DNA of 64,000 nt from Phaeocystidibacter sp965659415 (GCA_965659415.1 CBFHVA010000002.1:173221-237220), one strand, 5' to 3'. Numbered from the stretch's first letter, positions 1 through 9,462 are shown. The notes: generated by a model from the sequence alone, not told the origin. Translations and numbers: made by a program.

Positions 1-3000
1 GTCAAAATTCCGATTCGCCAAATCTCTTTCATTCTCCTTGAGCAGCTCCTCCAAATCCCCATTACCATTCTCTCCTGCAGATCCCTTTAGCATTTCTCGT
101 ATCTCGTTCTGTCGCGACATCATCTCTACAATTTCTCTGCTCATCCCTCCATCAGAACCCTGCCCGCCTTCACCACTCTGCCCGTTCTTTCCTTCACTTT
201 CACCCTCACTCTCACCTTCACTTTGGCCCTCACCTTCTCCGGAGCCTGGTTGTTGACCCATCTGTTGCATTTGCTGACTTAGCTGTTGTTGCATCTTACG
301 CATATTGCTCATTGAGGGCTTGGATCCTCCAGGATTCTGACACGTTTGATCACCTTGCATCATTCCGCTCATCTGTTGCTGAATCTGATCCATAGTAACA
401 TCCATCATCAGCGCCAATTCGTTCAGTGCTAGCATGCTCTCTCTCATCGAAGAATTTGCCTGTGGCATCTGGCGCTCACTCATGGTAGCATTGGAGCGCT
501 CCATGTTCTGCTTCACCATAATCATCCACTCCGTTACAGTTGCCTCTACCTGCGGAACACGCTCGATGAGCGTGCTTAAACTATCCTCTACTATTTCGTA
601 AGCCTTGCGCAGATCTTGTTGCCTCTTCATCCAATCCACCACCACCGGGTCGCTTGGCTGCTCGCCCATATCATTGCTCAAGAGCGCTTCCTGATCTACG
701 CTCAAATGAACCAGGTTTGTCAATATCCTTCTCAAATTCGCCAGGTTCTCCACGTGCATCTCCATCTGCATGCTCATTACAGAACTACTCATTTGCTCCA
801 TCATCTTTTGCATGCTTTCGCTCGACCGCTCTTGCTGTTCATTGGCTCCAGAAGGGTCCCCTTCCTGCAGCTCATCTGAGCTCTCCTGCATGGATTCACT
901 CGTTTCTTCACCTTGTTCTTTAGGTGAATCGAAAGACATTGGACTCTTGAGTTCTTGATTTTCTTGCTCTAAGGCGTCAAGGTTATTCATCCAATCCTCA
1001 AACCTCTCATTTAACTCTTCTTGCTCGGACTGAGTATCGTCAGACCGCTCGCTTAAATCTTGCTGTTCCTGCTGCATCTGTTCCAGCTCTTGTAGTGCTT
1101 GATCTACGTTCTGCTCGAAATTCAGACGTTTCATGAGCTCTTCCATCCGCTCTGCGTCCATCTGCATGCGTTCGTTTTCATACTGGACGCGCTTCATCCA
1201 ATCCCGAAGGTTGTCTTCATTCATATCCTCGCCGTCTTCCTCCATCTCCTTGATAAGCTCTTCGAGTTTATCGGTATCCATCTCTTCCAAGAGGCGCTCG
1301 AGCTCTTCTCTTTTCTCAGCATTCTCCGAGTTCTCGGGATCATTCACTATCCTCTCCTCATTCTGTTGCTTCAGCGACTCTACCATCTCATTCCAACGTT
1401 CCATTAACTCCTGCTGCTGCTCCTGTAGCTGGCGTTTCATTTGATTCTGCCGCCACTCATTTGCTCCCTCAACAAGTCGTTGTTCAAGAGTTTCTCGGAG
1501 CTGTTTACTCTCCTCCTGCTTCTCTCTGAACTCTCGAATATCCTCTACGCGATCACGGTCTCTTTCGCTTAAAGCTTCTGCTCGGTCTGAAGCGCTTGGC
1601 ACAACCAATTTGAAAGGACCAAATCGGCTCGATTTTGACCCATTGATTCCATCGTTATCACGCACTTCTACTTCAAAGGAAATATCTCCTTCTAGGGGTT
1701 CAAAAACGGTGCTCCATGAGTTGGCATCGCGGGTTATGACTTGCCGAGCGCGTAACCCCTCTTCCTTGTAAACGTTGAGTTGTATTGAACGAATTCCATA
1801 ATCATCACTTACCTGTCCAGAGGCATACACCGTGCCTGTCACCGAGTCTAATCTCCAGTCTCCCTGAATAACAGGATGCCTATCTGGTATAATATCGATG
1901 GAGTACTCTCCGGTTCGAAAAACAGTTCCATTGAGGTTTCGCCCTTCAATTCTGTATTGTTTGTTTTTGCGAACCACTTCGTCGGCCAACCAGCTCGAAG
2001 CAGCTTTCGTTGCTATTGTATATCCCTCCGTATCATCAATAATGACAGAATCAACGTTCTCCCATCCCGTCGACCAACTCACCTTGCTGCCCTCTGGGAC
2101 AATTCCATCACCTGCACCTTCAGTTCTAAAAGGAGCGATTCCTGTGTAGGCAGGGGGCATCACATCCATAACGAAGGAGTTCAACGCTGGAACAGCTAGC
2201 ACATCAGCTTTATAGTTACCACTGCGGAATCCCATCGCTTCAAATTGTATGTTAGCCGCTTTAGACAATCTGGTAATCTTCCAATGAAATGCCCCCGAGG
2301 CATTGCGTTGCATGGGCAGCTTTTCATCATCAATCCAAATAAATGCATCGCTTGGCAACTTATCGCCTGAAAAGGACAAATCAATTTGTAAAGGCTCTCC
2401 TTGCCTCACCAACCAGCCCTGATCTGAAACAAATTCAAAAGGTGCTTTAGGCTGGTAGGCGGTCTGGTAATCGAAGAATCTTTCCGACCCCTCGGTGACT
2501 AAACCACCGTTGAACGCGGCGGTAATCAATACCATGCTCAATGGGATGGATGTGAATATGGTCACTCTCTTCAGTATTCGAAAGTCGAGTGATTGAAGCA
2601 GATTTTCTTGCTTCAACTCCGCATTCTTCTGTTCCAATAACGTTTTCAAGTAGTCAGGAGAAACAACCCTACTCGATTCGAGCTCCAAATAATTGATCAG
2701 TTTGTCTTCCACCGCTCCATTATCTTGCCCCACCCTTACGGCAATTTCTCGATCACTTATCGCCCGATAACCCATCCACATCGCAAGTATGGGTCTTAGC
2801 ACATACAAAAAGAGCAAAGCGCCGTTCGACAATAGCCATAGTGTGAAAAGGAGTGTTTTTGCAACAATACTCAGATAGGAGAAATACTCTATTAGCACGA
2901 ACACGAATGTGGAAACAACCAGCCCTCCAATAAAGAGAATAGAACCTCTGGCCAATTCCAATCCGTGAAATCGTCTTCTGTAGTTCTCTATTTGTCTCCG

Positions 3001-3018
3001 AATTCCTTCGCCCCTCAT
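1..3018 (-). CDS. DUF4175 family membrane protein (3' end beyond window)
   Basis: The reading frame is open from an ATG at 3018 to the window edge, giving 1006 visible residues. Three hydrophobic segments lie near residues 25-46, 53-74 and 150-170. A beta-rich, probably extracytoplasmic middle part follows. From about residue 475 onward the protein becomes an unusual Gln/Glu/Met-rich coiled coil, with a Gly/Ser/Glu-rich repeat stretch near residues 926-956. This architecture matches the DUF4175 family of Bacteroidota, whose function is unknown. It diverges with a 46-bp gap from the sensor kinase/regulator operon, so a shared promoter region is likely. The C-terminus is missing only because the window ends. 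Confidence 0.85.
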   Translation of the reverse strand, partial: MRGEGIRRQIENYRRRFHGLELARGSILFIGGLVVSTFVFVLIEYFSYLSIVAKTLLFTLWLLSNGALLFLYVLRPILAMWMGYRAISDREIAVRVGQDNGAVEDKLINYLELESSRVVSPDYLKTLLEQKNAELKQENLLQSLDFRILKRVTIFTSIPLSMVLITAAFNGGLVTEGSERFFDYQTAYQPKAPFEFVSDQGWLVRQGEPLQIDLSFSGDKLPSDAFIWIDDEKLPMQRNASGAFHWKITRLSKAANIQFEAMGFRSGNYKADVLAVPALNSFVMDVMPPAYTGIAPFRTEGAGDGIVPEGSKVSWSTGWENVDSVIIDDTEGYTIATKAASSWLADEVVRKNKQYRIEGRNLNGTVFRTGEYSIDIIPDRHPVIQGDWRLDSVTGTVYASGQVSDDYGIRSIQLNVYKEEGLRARQVITRDANSWSTVFEPLEGDISFEVEVRDNDGINGSKSSRFGPFKLVVPSASDRAEALSERDRDRVEDIREFREKQEESKQLRETLEQRLVEGANEWRQNQMKRQLQEQQQELMERWNEMVESLKQQNEERIVNDPENSENAEKREELERLLEEMDTDKLEELIKEMEEDGEDMNEDNLRDWMKRVQYENERMQMDAERMEELMKRLNFEQNVDQALQELEQMQQEQQDLSERSDDTQSEQEELNERFEDWMNNLDALEQENQELKSPMSFDSPKEQGEETSESMQESSDELQEGDPSGANEQQERSSESMQKMMEQMSSSVMSMQMEMHVENLANLRRILTNLVHLSVDQEALLSNDMGEQPSDPVVVDWMKRQQDLRKAYEIVEDSLSTLIERVPQVEATVTEWMIMVKQNMERSNATMSERQMPQANSSMRESMLALNELALMMDVTMDQIQQQMSGMMQGDQTCQNPGGSKPSMSNMRKMQQQLSQQMQQMGQQPGSGEGEGQSEGESEGESEGKNGQSGEGGQGSDGGMSREIVEMMSRQNEIREMLKGSAGENGNGDLEELLKENERDLANRNFD

Positions 3019-3064
3019 TTCTTATTCTCGTATATTTCGCGTCTTCACTAATGTACGTTCATTT

Positions 3065-5071
3065 GTGCATACTCGTTTGCATTTTATTTACGGTGTGGCC
3101 GCCAGTTTGTTAACTCTGTTTAGCAGTTATTCTTCGTTCGCCCAGGTATCAATCACGTACATTCAGCATCAGCAATACCTCGACTCTCTTATTTCTCAGA
3201 ATCAGTATAACGAGGCGATTGATTATACCCTTACACAAACCGCCTCTGAATCCAAGGTAAGGTGGCTTTTTGTCTTGAACCGAAGCAGAGCTTATCTCAA
3301 ACAACGCAATCCCATCGATGATGTTGAGTTTGACTGTATAAAGGCGCATCGCGAAATTGTCGACCATTCTGATAGTCTATCCATCTATTTAGACGCGCGC
3401 ATCCTCGAATTGTTGGGTCACTATTACTACCAAAAAGCTGAACTTATCCATGGGTTGAATTATTTGGATTCCGCAGCCCAGCGCTACACCGAACTGCAAG
3501 CTTATGATCGTTCCATCTATAACTTGAATATGATTGGAACCATCTATTATCTGAATGGAAAGAAGTCCAAATCCATACAATACTATCAAGAAGCCCTTCG
3601 GTTATTCACCCAACACCCCTCCGATTCTACCCTTTATTTCGAGCTACTCATTGATCTGGGCAACCTCTATCAAAGTTTAGAACAAATGGACAAGGCTGAA
3701 GAGTACTACAGTCAGGTTTACCAGAATCCCATGATACGTCATTATCCTGATATTCAAGCTGATGTGTTCGTTAATTTGGGAAATATCTCACAGCTCAAAG
3801 CTCAAACTCAAAAAGCCTATTTCTACTATAAGAGTGCATTGGACACTTATCAATATATTGATGATCAACTCAATGAATCAAGGGTTTTACACAACCTTGC
3901 TTCACTCATTGAAGATAGTTCCTCGACCGAAGCGCTCATACTCTACGAACAAGCATTAGAGATTAAGCGTCAGATTTCAGATTTTAAAGGAACAGCTAAT
4001 ACACTTTTCTCAATTGCTCGAATAAAATACGAGCAAGGAAATTGGCCAGAATCTGAACGCATCGCACGAGAAGGGCTCGTGCTGAGCGAACAATATCACA
4101 ATCCAGAAAATACTTCTAATCTTTATAGATTACTCGCGGCACTCTCTGCCAAGCAGAACCAATGGAAAGAGGCTTATTCGTTCAACCGCATGTATCAAGA
4201 AGTAACGGATAGTTTGGATAACGCCACTCAGCAATCAGAAATTAACCGGCTGGAGCAATTGTACGAATTGGAAGAACAGCAGCGCATTATTGATGATCTG
4301 AATGAATCCAAGCAGCAGAGTAAATCCCAACTGAAAAAGAGCAAAATTGTGAACTATGCGCTGACCGGTGCCACTATTCTCTTAATTATTGTGGTCGTTC
4401 TTCTCATCTCCAATTTTCAACAAATACAACGTACAAAAGGAGCGCTATACACAAAGACGCTGGAGAGTACTGCCGCTGAAGCTCTCGTAAATGGACAAGA
4501 ACAAGAACGTCAACGACTAGCTCATAAGCTCCACGACAAAGTAGGAAATCACATTACCGTTCTTAAAAATCGCCTTCATACTCAAGAAGCGGGCAATGAA
4601 GAATTGATGCGAATCGTTCAAGATATGTCGGCTGAAGTCCGCAACATATCACAAGATCTGATGCCTCCCGTGCTAGAGCGATTTGGTTTAGCGGACGCAT
4701 TGGAAGAGTTGTGTGCTCGTTACCGTGATCAGCTGGAGGCTACTATCGATTTAAACGTGGATCACAGCGAAATCATACCACTTAATAACGATGATCAAAT
4801 CAATTTGTATCGCTTAATTCAAGAACTCATTCAATACTCTCTTTTTCAATATAACTCGAACTACATATTGATCGAATTGCGATGGAACCAAGAGGGAACT
4901 TGGCTTAATATTGAAGATAATGGTGTTCGAAAACCAAGAGAATTAGATGATACTAGTTTGACTGAATCGTGGAAATCTATAGAGTACAGGGTTCAGTTTT
5001 TGCGTGGCGTATTTAAACGCAGCTCTCACAATCAAGGAAACGAATATTCTGTTCACATACCAAAGGAATAA
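3065..5071 (+). CDS. TPR-containing sensor histidine kinase with degenerate ATPase domain
   Basis: The 668-residue protein starts at GTG 3065; an ATG at 3051 is in another frame and stops quickly. It has a signal peptide (about residues 1-26), TPR-like repeats (about 30-390), a coiled coil, one membrane segment (about 429-450) and a HisKA_3 box with LAHKLHDKVGNH, placing the phosphoacceptor at His490. The C-terminal HATPase domain is abnormal. The N-box reads QELIQYSLFQY and lacks the family Asn, the G1 box keeps EDNG, and the expected GxGL of the G2 box is TESW. The family normally autophosphorylates and signals to a LuxR-type regulator, which here is encoded directly downstream. Activity of this copy is uncertain; a pseudokinase or binding-only role is possible. 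Confidence 0.85.
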   Translation: MHTRLHFIYGVAASLLTLFSSYSSFAQVSITYIQHQQYLDSLISQNQYNEAIDYTLTQTASESKVRWLFVLNRSRAYLKQRNPIDDVEFDCIKAHREIVDHSDSLSIYLDARILELLGHYYYQKAELIHGLNYLDSAAQRYTELQAYDRSIYNLNMIGTIYYLNGKKSKSIQYYQEALRLFTQHPSDSTLYFELLIDLGNLYQSLEQMDKAEEYYSQVYQNPMIRHYPDIQADVFVNLGNISQLKAQTQKAYFYYKSALDTYQYIDDQLNESRVLHNLASLIEDSSSTEALILYEQALEIKRQISDFKGTANTLFSIARIKYEQGNWPESERIAREGLVLSEQYHNPENTSNLYRLLAALSAKQNQWKEAYSFNRMYQEVTDSLDNATQQSEINRLEQLYELEEQQRIIDDLNESKQQSKSQLKKSKIVNYALTGATILLIIVVVLLISNFQQIQRTKGALYTKTLESTAAEALVNGQEQERQRLAHKLHDKVGNHITVLKNRLHTQEAGNEELMRIVQDMSAEVRNISQDLMPPVLERFGLADALEELCARYRDQLEATIDLNVDHSEIIPLNNDDQINLYRLIQELIQYSLFQYNSNYILIELRWNQEGTWLNIEDNGVRKPRELDDTSLTESWKSIEYRVQFLRGVFKRSSHNQGNEYSVHIPKE

Positions 5072-5072
5072 C

Positions 5073-5696
5073 ATGAAACCTGGAATCATATTAGTTGATG
5101 ATCATCCCTTGATACTTCGAAGCATGAAGGCTATAGTTCAAATGGACGACCATTTTGAAATTCTGGCTACATGCACCAGTTACAAGGAATTATTTGAAAC
5201 ACTGGAAACCACCAACCCGGAAATTATTGTGTTGGATGTAAGCTTACCAGATATTGATGGTTTTGACATTTTTGCCAAGCTCCGAACCTTTCGCCCTGAG
5301 CTTAGGATCATCATCTACACCATGCACCGCGTTCGTAGATACATGGAACACTTTCATCAAAATGGTGCACACGGTTATGTACTCAAATCTGGAGAGTTAG
5401 GTGAGCTGGTCGATGCACTCAAGATTGTACACCGAGGAGAAAGATATTTTCCGGAAAATGTAACGAGTATCAAGAGTAAGGACGATGCCTACGAAGACAA
5501 TCAGATTCAATTAACCGAGTCTGAAAAAGCCACTTTGACAGCATTGAATTCTAATAAATCCAATAAGAACATCGCTGAACAACTCAATATCAGTATTAAT
5601 GAGGTGATTGATATTCGGAAGAGTCTACTTTTTAAATTTAACGTGGTAAACACGAAGGAGCTCCTTGCTTACGCAAAGAAAAAGAAGTGGAATTGA
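5073..5696 (+). CDS. LuxR/NarL-type response regulator
   Basis: This 207-residue protein begins at ATG 5073, one base after the stop of the kinase gene, so the two are translationally linked. The receiver domain (about residues 1-125) retains the acidic pair in LVDDHP, the phosphoacceptor Asp55 in VLDVSLPD, a Thr in YTMHR and the conserved Lys in VLKSG, so it should be phosphorylatable. The C-terminal part (about 145-207) has the pattern of a LuxR helix-turn-helix (LTESEKATL, NKNIAEQLNIS) but is divergent at the recognition-helix end. It is presumably the output partner of the upstream sensor. Target genes are unknown; the lipoprotein gene overlapping its 3' end is the obvious operon member. 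Confidence 0.88.
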   Translation: MKPGIILVDDHPLILRSMKAIVQMDDHFEILATCTSYKELFETLETTNPEIIVLDVSLPDIDGFDIFAKLRTFRPELRIIIYTMHRVRRYMEHFHQNGAHGYVLKSGELGELVDALKIVHRGERYFPENVTSIKSKDDAYEDNQIQLTESEKATLTALNSNKSNKNIAEQLNISINEVIDIRKSLLFKFNVVNTKELLAYAKKKKWN

Positions 5697-6529
5697 AAAA
5701 CACTACATACCTCCTATTTCTACTCCTGCTGGGATGCGGTCCCTTTTACCAGACCACAGCATGGTGGGAAGAAGATGAATTTGGATATGAGGCTACACTT
5801 TATCAACCCAAAGTAGCGACTGGAATTTTTGTATACCTAACCGATTCCAACGAGCTCATTACTGAACCTACTCCGCTCATGTTGCAAATGCTATCTAAGG
5901 GATTTGTAGTGATGGTTCCGAAAAGGTGGGGTGACAATGGCCGTTCACAACAAACCTTAGATTCCCACGAAAATAGATTAAAGGGAACCTCAAATTCCTT
6001 GACTAAGATTTACGATGATAGCGTGCACGCCTCGTTAGTCCTTTTCGCAAGCGACTTTTACACTCCCGTGGCCACACAGTTGTTGTTCAATTTTCGAGGT
6101 GATGAACTCTGGTTGGTGCAACCACTTCTTCATACTATTTCAACGGTATATCTTGATCAATATATCAATCAATCTGACTCTCTTCGCCTCTCAAAATTAT
6201 GGGAACTAAATACCGTTGAACACCAACAAGTATTTATAAAAGACATGTCAGAACGCGACGTCATGCAAAATACGTTCTACGGACCACATTACACCGGATT
6301 TATACGTTCGTATTGGGATTTATCAAACCAAGAATCCATACTGGCAAGGCTAGATTCCAGTACTATTTACTACACCCAACCCTACATGCACCCACTGCGG
6401 AGTTTCTTAGATACTACCTATCTTGATCATCCCGCATTCAAGCTATTGAAAATTAAGGAAGAAGATTCGACTCAATATCAATTAATGCCCAACGAAGCGG
6501 TATTTATTGAAAGAGCAAAAGAGCTCTAG
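5687..6529 (+). CDS. Uncharacterised lipoprotein
   Basis: A 280-residue protein starting at GTG 5687 and overlapping the response regulator by 10 bp; a TTG at 5693 is a possible alternative start. The N-terminus has a hydrophobic stretch ending in LLLLGC, a good lipobox, so the mature protein is probably anchored at Cys17. The middle part alternates predicted strands and helices (GIFVYLTDSN, GFVVMVPKRWGD), vaguely like an alpha/beta-hydrolase fold, but I see no convincing nucleophile elbow. I do not recognise a family. Its position as third gene of the kinase/regulator operon suggests a cell-envelope function connected with that signal, which is inference only. Confidence 0.75.
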   Translation: MELKNTTYLLFLLLLGCGPFYQTTAWWEEDEFGYEATLYQPKVATGIFVYLTDSNELITEPTPLMLQMLSKGFVVMVPKRWGDNGRSQQTLDSHENRLKGTSNSLTKIYDDSVHASLVLFASDFYTPVATQLLFNFRGDELWLVQPLLHTISTVYLDQYINQSDSLRLSKLWELNTVEHQQVFIKDMSERDVMQNTFYGPHYTGFIRSYWDLSNQESILARLDSSTIYYTQPYMHPLRSFLDTTYLDHPAFKLLKIKEEDSTQYQLMPNEAVFIERAKEL

Positions 6530-6533
6530 AAAA

Positions 6534-6962
6534 TTAGCAAGGAATTTTTTCTACCCTTCTTCCGTGGCGACCTCCTTCAAACTTTTCAGATATAAACACG
6601 CGCACACAGTCGAGTGCTTCTTGTTCTGAAATAAATCGGGCTGGTATAGCTATTACATTAGCATCGTTATGTTGACGTGCAAGCGCAGCTAATTCACTAT
6701 TCCAACAAAGGGCAGAACGTATTTCCTTGTGCTTATTGACAACCATGTTAATACCATTACCACTTCCGCATATCACTACTCCTAAATCAGATCTTCCTGA
6801 TTCAATGTCCTGAGCCACTGGGTGACCAAAATCAGGGTAATCCACGCTATCTTCCGTATCGGTCCCGTGGTTAGTAACGCTATGACCTTCTGCCTTGAGT
6901 AATTCTACAATGGCTTGTTTATAAGACACGCCTGCGTGATCGTTACCTATAGAGATGTTCAT
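6534..6962 (-). CDS. rpiB: Ribose-5-phosphate isomerase B
   Basis: The 142-residue protein has the full RpiB length and active-site set: Asp8 and His9 in GNDHAG, the catalytic Cys65 in VVICGSGNG, the NxGMN-like segment GNGINMVVNKHK, and His98 in ARQHNDANV. It interconverts ribose-5-phosphate and ribulose-5-phosphate in the pentose phosphate pathway in the cytoplasm. It converges with the preceding lipoprotein gene with a 4-bp gap. Upstream of its start lies the DnaA-box-rich gap. No sign of damage. Confidence 0.95.
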   Translation of the reverse strand: MNISIGNDHAGVSYKQAIVELLKAEGHSVTNHGTDTEDSVDYPDFGHPVAQDIESGRSDLGVVICGSGNGINMVVNKHKEIRSALCWNSELAALARQHNDANVIAIPARFISEQEALDCVRVFISEKFEGGRHGRRVEKIPC

Positions 6963-7014
6963 GAGTAGTAATATTTTTTCAAAGGTCTGAAATTCATTTG
7001 AACCAATACGCCAT

Positions 7015-7440
7015 CCGGGTTATCAACATACGATGTGAATAGACGTTAATAACGGTGGATAAGCCACTCAAAAGTTTTACTTGCTTTTACCAAATTAAAA
7101 ACTCAAATGCTCAAACACTTTTACTTCTGCAAGCGTATCGACGTAGGAGTTATATATCATTCATCAACCACTGCACAACGGTTATTAACTATCAATGATC
7201 AGTAAAGATTTCAAAGTTACCCGTACCTTCACGTTATACACAGTTGTGGATAGAAAAACCTACTGTACTGAAAATCAATCGCTGTACGTCAATTCCTACG
7301 TTGATAAGCTGTGAACAATATGAAATTACTCATAAATCCTACGTCAGATTACAAAACTTATCCCGGTTGTGAACAGGATATATATACTATTATATATTCT
7401 TTATTAAAGAATATTCTATATATAGTATTATTAACTGTAA
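7015..7440. other. Candidate replication origin: DnaA-box cluster plus AT-rich unwinding region
   Basis: Between rpiB and the MORN-repeat gene there are several near-consensus DnaA boxes (consensus TTATNCACA): TTATCAACA at 7020-7028, GGTGGATAA at 7054-7062 (reverse strand, one mismatch), a perfect TTATACACA at 7234-7242, and an opposed TGTGGATAG at 7245-7253. Weaker sites occur near 7299-7307 and 7359. The cluster is followed by a very AT-rich tract at 7379-7435 that could serve as an unwinding element, although it overlaps the start of the next gene. Against the idea, the genes to the right are mostly on the minus strand, opposite to the usual leading-strand bias, and no dnaA is visible. It could instead be a DnaA titration or regulatory site. 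Confidence 0.4.
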
Positions 7441-8912
7441 GCTATTCTTTGAATGCTCAGAATGACAGTTCTGAATTTGTTCAGTATCGATATGAGAATG
7501 GTACCATTTCAAGTGAGGGAACTTTAGTTGATGGCGTTCCAGACGGGTATTGGAAAAGTTATTATCCAACAGGTATTTTAAAAGCAGAGGGCAATAGAGA
7601 CAGCACCTTGCTGGATGGAGCATGGAAATTTTACAACGAAGATGGATCGCTTCAATCGATCATCAATTATAGAAACGGATTGAAGAATGGTCTACGAGAG
7701 CGCTGGGTGGATTCCGCTCGAATTGCAGAAGAACCATTTGTTAATGACAGACAAAATGGACTTTCTCGATATTTCTATCCAAACGGTACTTTAAAAAGAC
7801 AAGTACCTTATTTAGAAGGTAGACAAGAAGGAAGAGGATTTCATTTCGGAGAAGATAGCGTGGCCAATGCTATTCTCACCTTTCGTTCAGGTGTACTCAC
7901 CAATGAACAAGAAATAAATAGAAGAAATAGGCTGGGCTTAAAACAAGGGGTTTGGATTGAGTTTTATCCCACGATGGTGGTAAGGGTTGAAGGAACGTAT
8001 AAAGACGATTTGAAGCACGGATTTTGGAAATACTATCGTCGCAATGGTAATTTAATTCGCGTTGAAAGATGGATTATGGGTGTTTTGCAAGTGGATGATC
8101 AATCTACAGCGAACGTTGAAATACGCAGAGAAATTCACGCTAATACCGGTGAGCTAGCAAGCCTAGGCACCTATCAGAATGGCATCAAGGAAGGAGTTCA
8201 TCAAACGTATGATGAGAATGGTAATCCACTAGGAGCGGAATTGTATTCTGGAGGCATTCTTTTAGCAAAAGGACAGTATGATGAAAGGGGTAGAAAACAG
8301 GGACCATGGGAGTACTATTACGAAGATGGCACCTTAAAAGCCAAAGGCTCGTATATCGATGATCTGAGAAATGAAACGTGGAAGTATTACTTCCAGGACA
8401 GTACTCTCGAACAAGTAGGTAGATATATTCTAAATGAGCCAGATGGAACGTGGAGATGGTATTTCAACGATGGCGAAATCAGAAAAGAACAACAGTTCGT
8501 AGATGGATTAGCAAGCGGTTTGAACAAGGAATGGAATGATTCAAACCAAGTCATCGTAGAAGGAGAATATATCGACGGATTGAAGACAGGAATATGGGTC
8601 TATCAGAATCACAATGTTCGTGAAACTGGTGATTTTGTGCAGGATGAGAGAGAGGGAATATGGACCATCACGTGGACAGATATAGAGCAAACCCAATTGC
8701 AAAGCGAATGGCAAAATGGTGTTTTAAATGGATTGTACACGCGCTACTTCAAGAACGGTCAGGTACGAGAGCGAGGTAGATATAACGGAGGACAAAAAGA
8801 TGGAATTTGGGAATACTTTGCCGAAAACGGAGCAAGAATTGTGACCGTTGAATACGAAAACGGAGAGGAAGTTAAATTCAATGGCGATAAATTGGGTAAT
8901 GCAAGAAGATAA
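7320..8912 (+). CDS. Secreted MORN-2/YwqK-type repeat protein
   Basis: The frame encodes about 530 residues from ATG 7320; a GTG at 7311 is an alternative. The N-terminus is long for a signal peptide, but NILYIVLLTVSYSLNAQ is a credible hydrophobic core with cleavage after NAQ, so the protein is probably exported. The remainder is built from many imperfect repeats of about 23 residues of the type G.W.YY..G.L...G.Y..G, the hallmark of MORN-2 repeats found in the YwqK antitoxin-module family and common in Bacteroidota. Such proteins are thought to act in protein or surface interactions; no enzymatic function is evident. The start region coincides with an AT-rich imperfect inverted repeat, which makes the exact start uncertain. 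It overlaps the next gene by 14 bp. Confidence 0.8.
   Translation: MKLLINPTSDYKTYPGCEQDIYTIIYSLLKNILYIVLLTVSYSLNAQNDSSEFVQYRYENGTISSEGTLVDGVPDGYWKSYYPTGILKAEGNRDSTLLDGAWKFYNEDGSLQSIINYRNGLKNGLRERWVDSARIAEEPFVNDRQNGLSRYFYPNGTLKRQVPYLEGRQEGRGFHFGEDSVANAILTFRSGVLTNEQEINRRNRLGLKQGVWIEFYPTMVVRVEGTYKDDLKHGFWKYYRRNGNLIRVERWIMGVLQVDDQSTANVEIRREIHANTGELASLGTYQNGIKEGVHQTYDENGNPLGAELYSGGILLAKGQYDERGRKQGPWEYYYEDGTLKAKGSYIDDLRNETWKYYFQDSTLEQVGRYILNEPDGTWRWYFNDGEIRKEQQFVDGLASGLNKEWNDSNQVIVEGEYIDGLKTGIWVYQNHNVRETGDFVQDEREGIWTITWTDIEQTQLQSEWQNGVLNGLYTRYFKNGQVRERGRYNGGQKDGIWEYFAENGARIVTVEYENGEEVKFNGDKLGNARR
7381..7433. repeat. AT-rich imperfect inverted repeat at the start of the MORN gene
   Basis: The two arms, roughly 7384-7404 and 7405-7431, meet at the centre ATTCTTTA/TTAAAGAAT and extend outward as ATACTATTATAT versus the reverse complement of ATATATAGTAT, with a small gap. 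The segment is almost free of G and C. It could form an mRNA hairpin overlapping the signal-peptide codons or act as a DNA unwinding element. Confidence 0.55.
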
Positions 8913-9447
8913 AGCGACATGGAATCGACTCTCCAGAAAAACCGCTTATGAGAATCCATGGATTGAGGTGTACCATGATGAGGTGGAGAATCCAAATGGA
9001 GGTAAAGGTATTTACGGCGTAATTCACTTTAAAAATCTTGCTATCGGTATTTTACCGGTGGATGAAAAAGGCTGGACTTGGTTAGTAGGACAGCAGCGTT
9101 ATCCTTTAGATTACTACAGCTGGGAAATTCCTGAAGGAGGAGGTAAAATTGGAATAGATCCTTTGGAATCTGCGCAAAGAGAACTGGCGGAGGAAGTTCA
9201 ATTAAAGGCTAACAATTGGCGAGAAATGCTGCGTTCAGAAACGAGCAATAGTGCTACGGATGAACGGGCGATTCTTTATTTAGCGACAGATCTTCAGTCC
9301 GTAAAAGGATTAGAGCTAGATGAAACGGAAAAGTTCGTCGTTCGACATTTACCTTTAACCGAAGCTGTATCGATGATGGATAAAGGCGAAATTACCGACA
9401 GTTTATCCGTTATGGCTCTAATGTGGGCAGCTAGACATCTGATCTAA
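8899..9447 (+). CDS. Nudix hydrolase (ADP-ribose pyrophosphatase type)
   Basis: About 182 residues from ATG 8899, chosen because family members begin shortly before the conserved segment TAYENPWIEVYHDEV; ATG 8881 is an upstream alternative. The Nudix region GGGKIGIDPLESAQREL followed by AEEV keeps the REL-EE core that binds metal. It departs from the strict GX5EX7REUXEEXGU signature: the first Glu is replaced by Ile and the final Gly by Gln. The preceding YSWEIPEGGG is typical of nucleotide-sugar or ADP-ribose pyrophosphatases, so hydrolysis of an NDP-X substrate in the cytoplasm is the best guess. It overlaps the upstream MORN gene by 14 bp. Confidence 0.85.
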   Translation: MQEDKATWNRLSRKTAYENPWIEVYHDEVENPNGGKGIYGVIHFKNLAIGILPVDEKGWTWLVGQQRYPLDYYSWEIPEGGGKIGIDPLESAQRELAEEVQLKANNWREMLRSETSNSATDERAILYLATDLQSVKGLELDETEKFVVRHLPLTEAVSMMDKGEITDSLSVMALMWAARHLI

Positions 9448-9462
9448 TGGTGCAATACGCAC

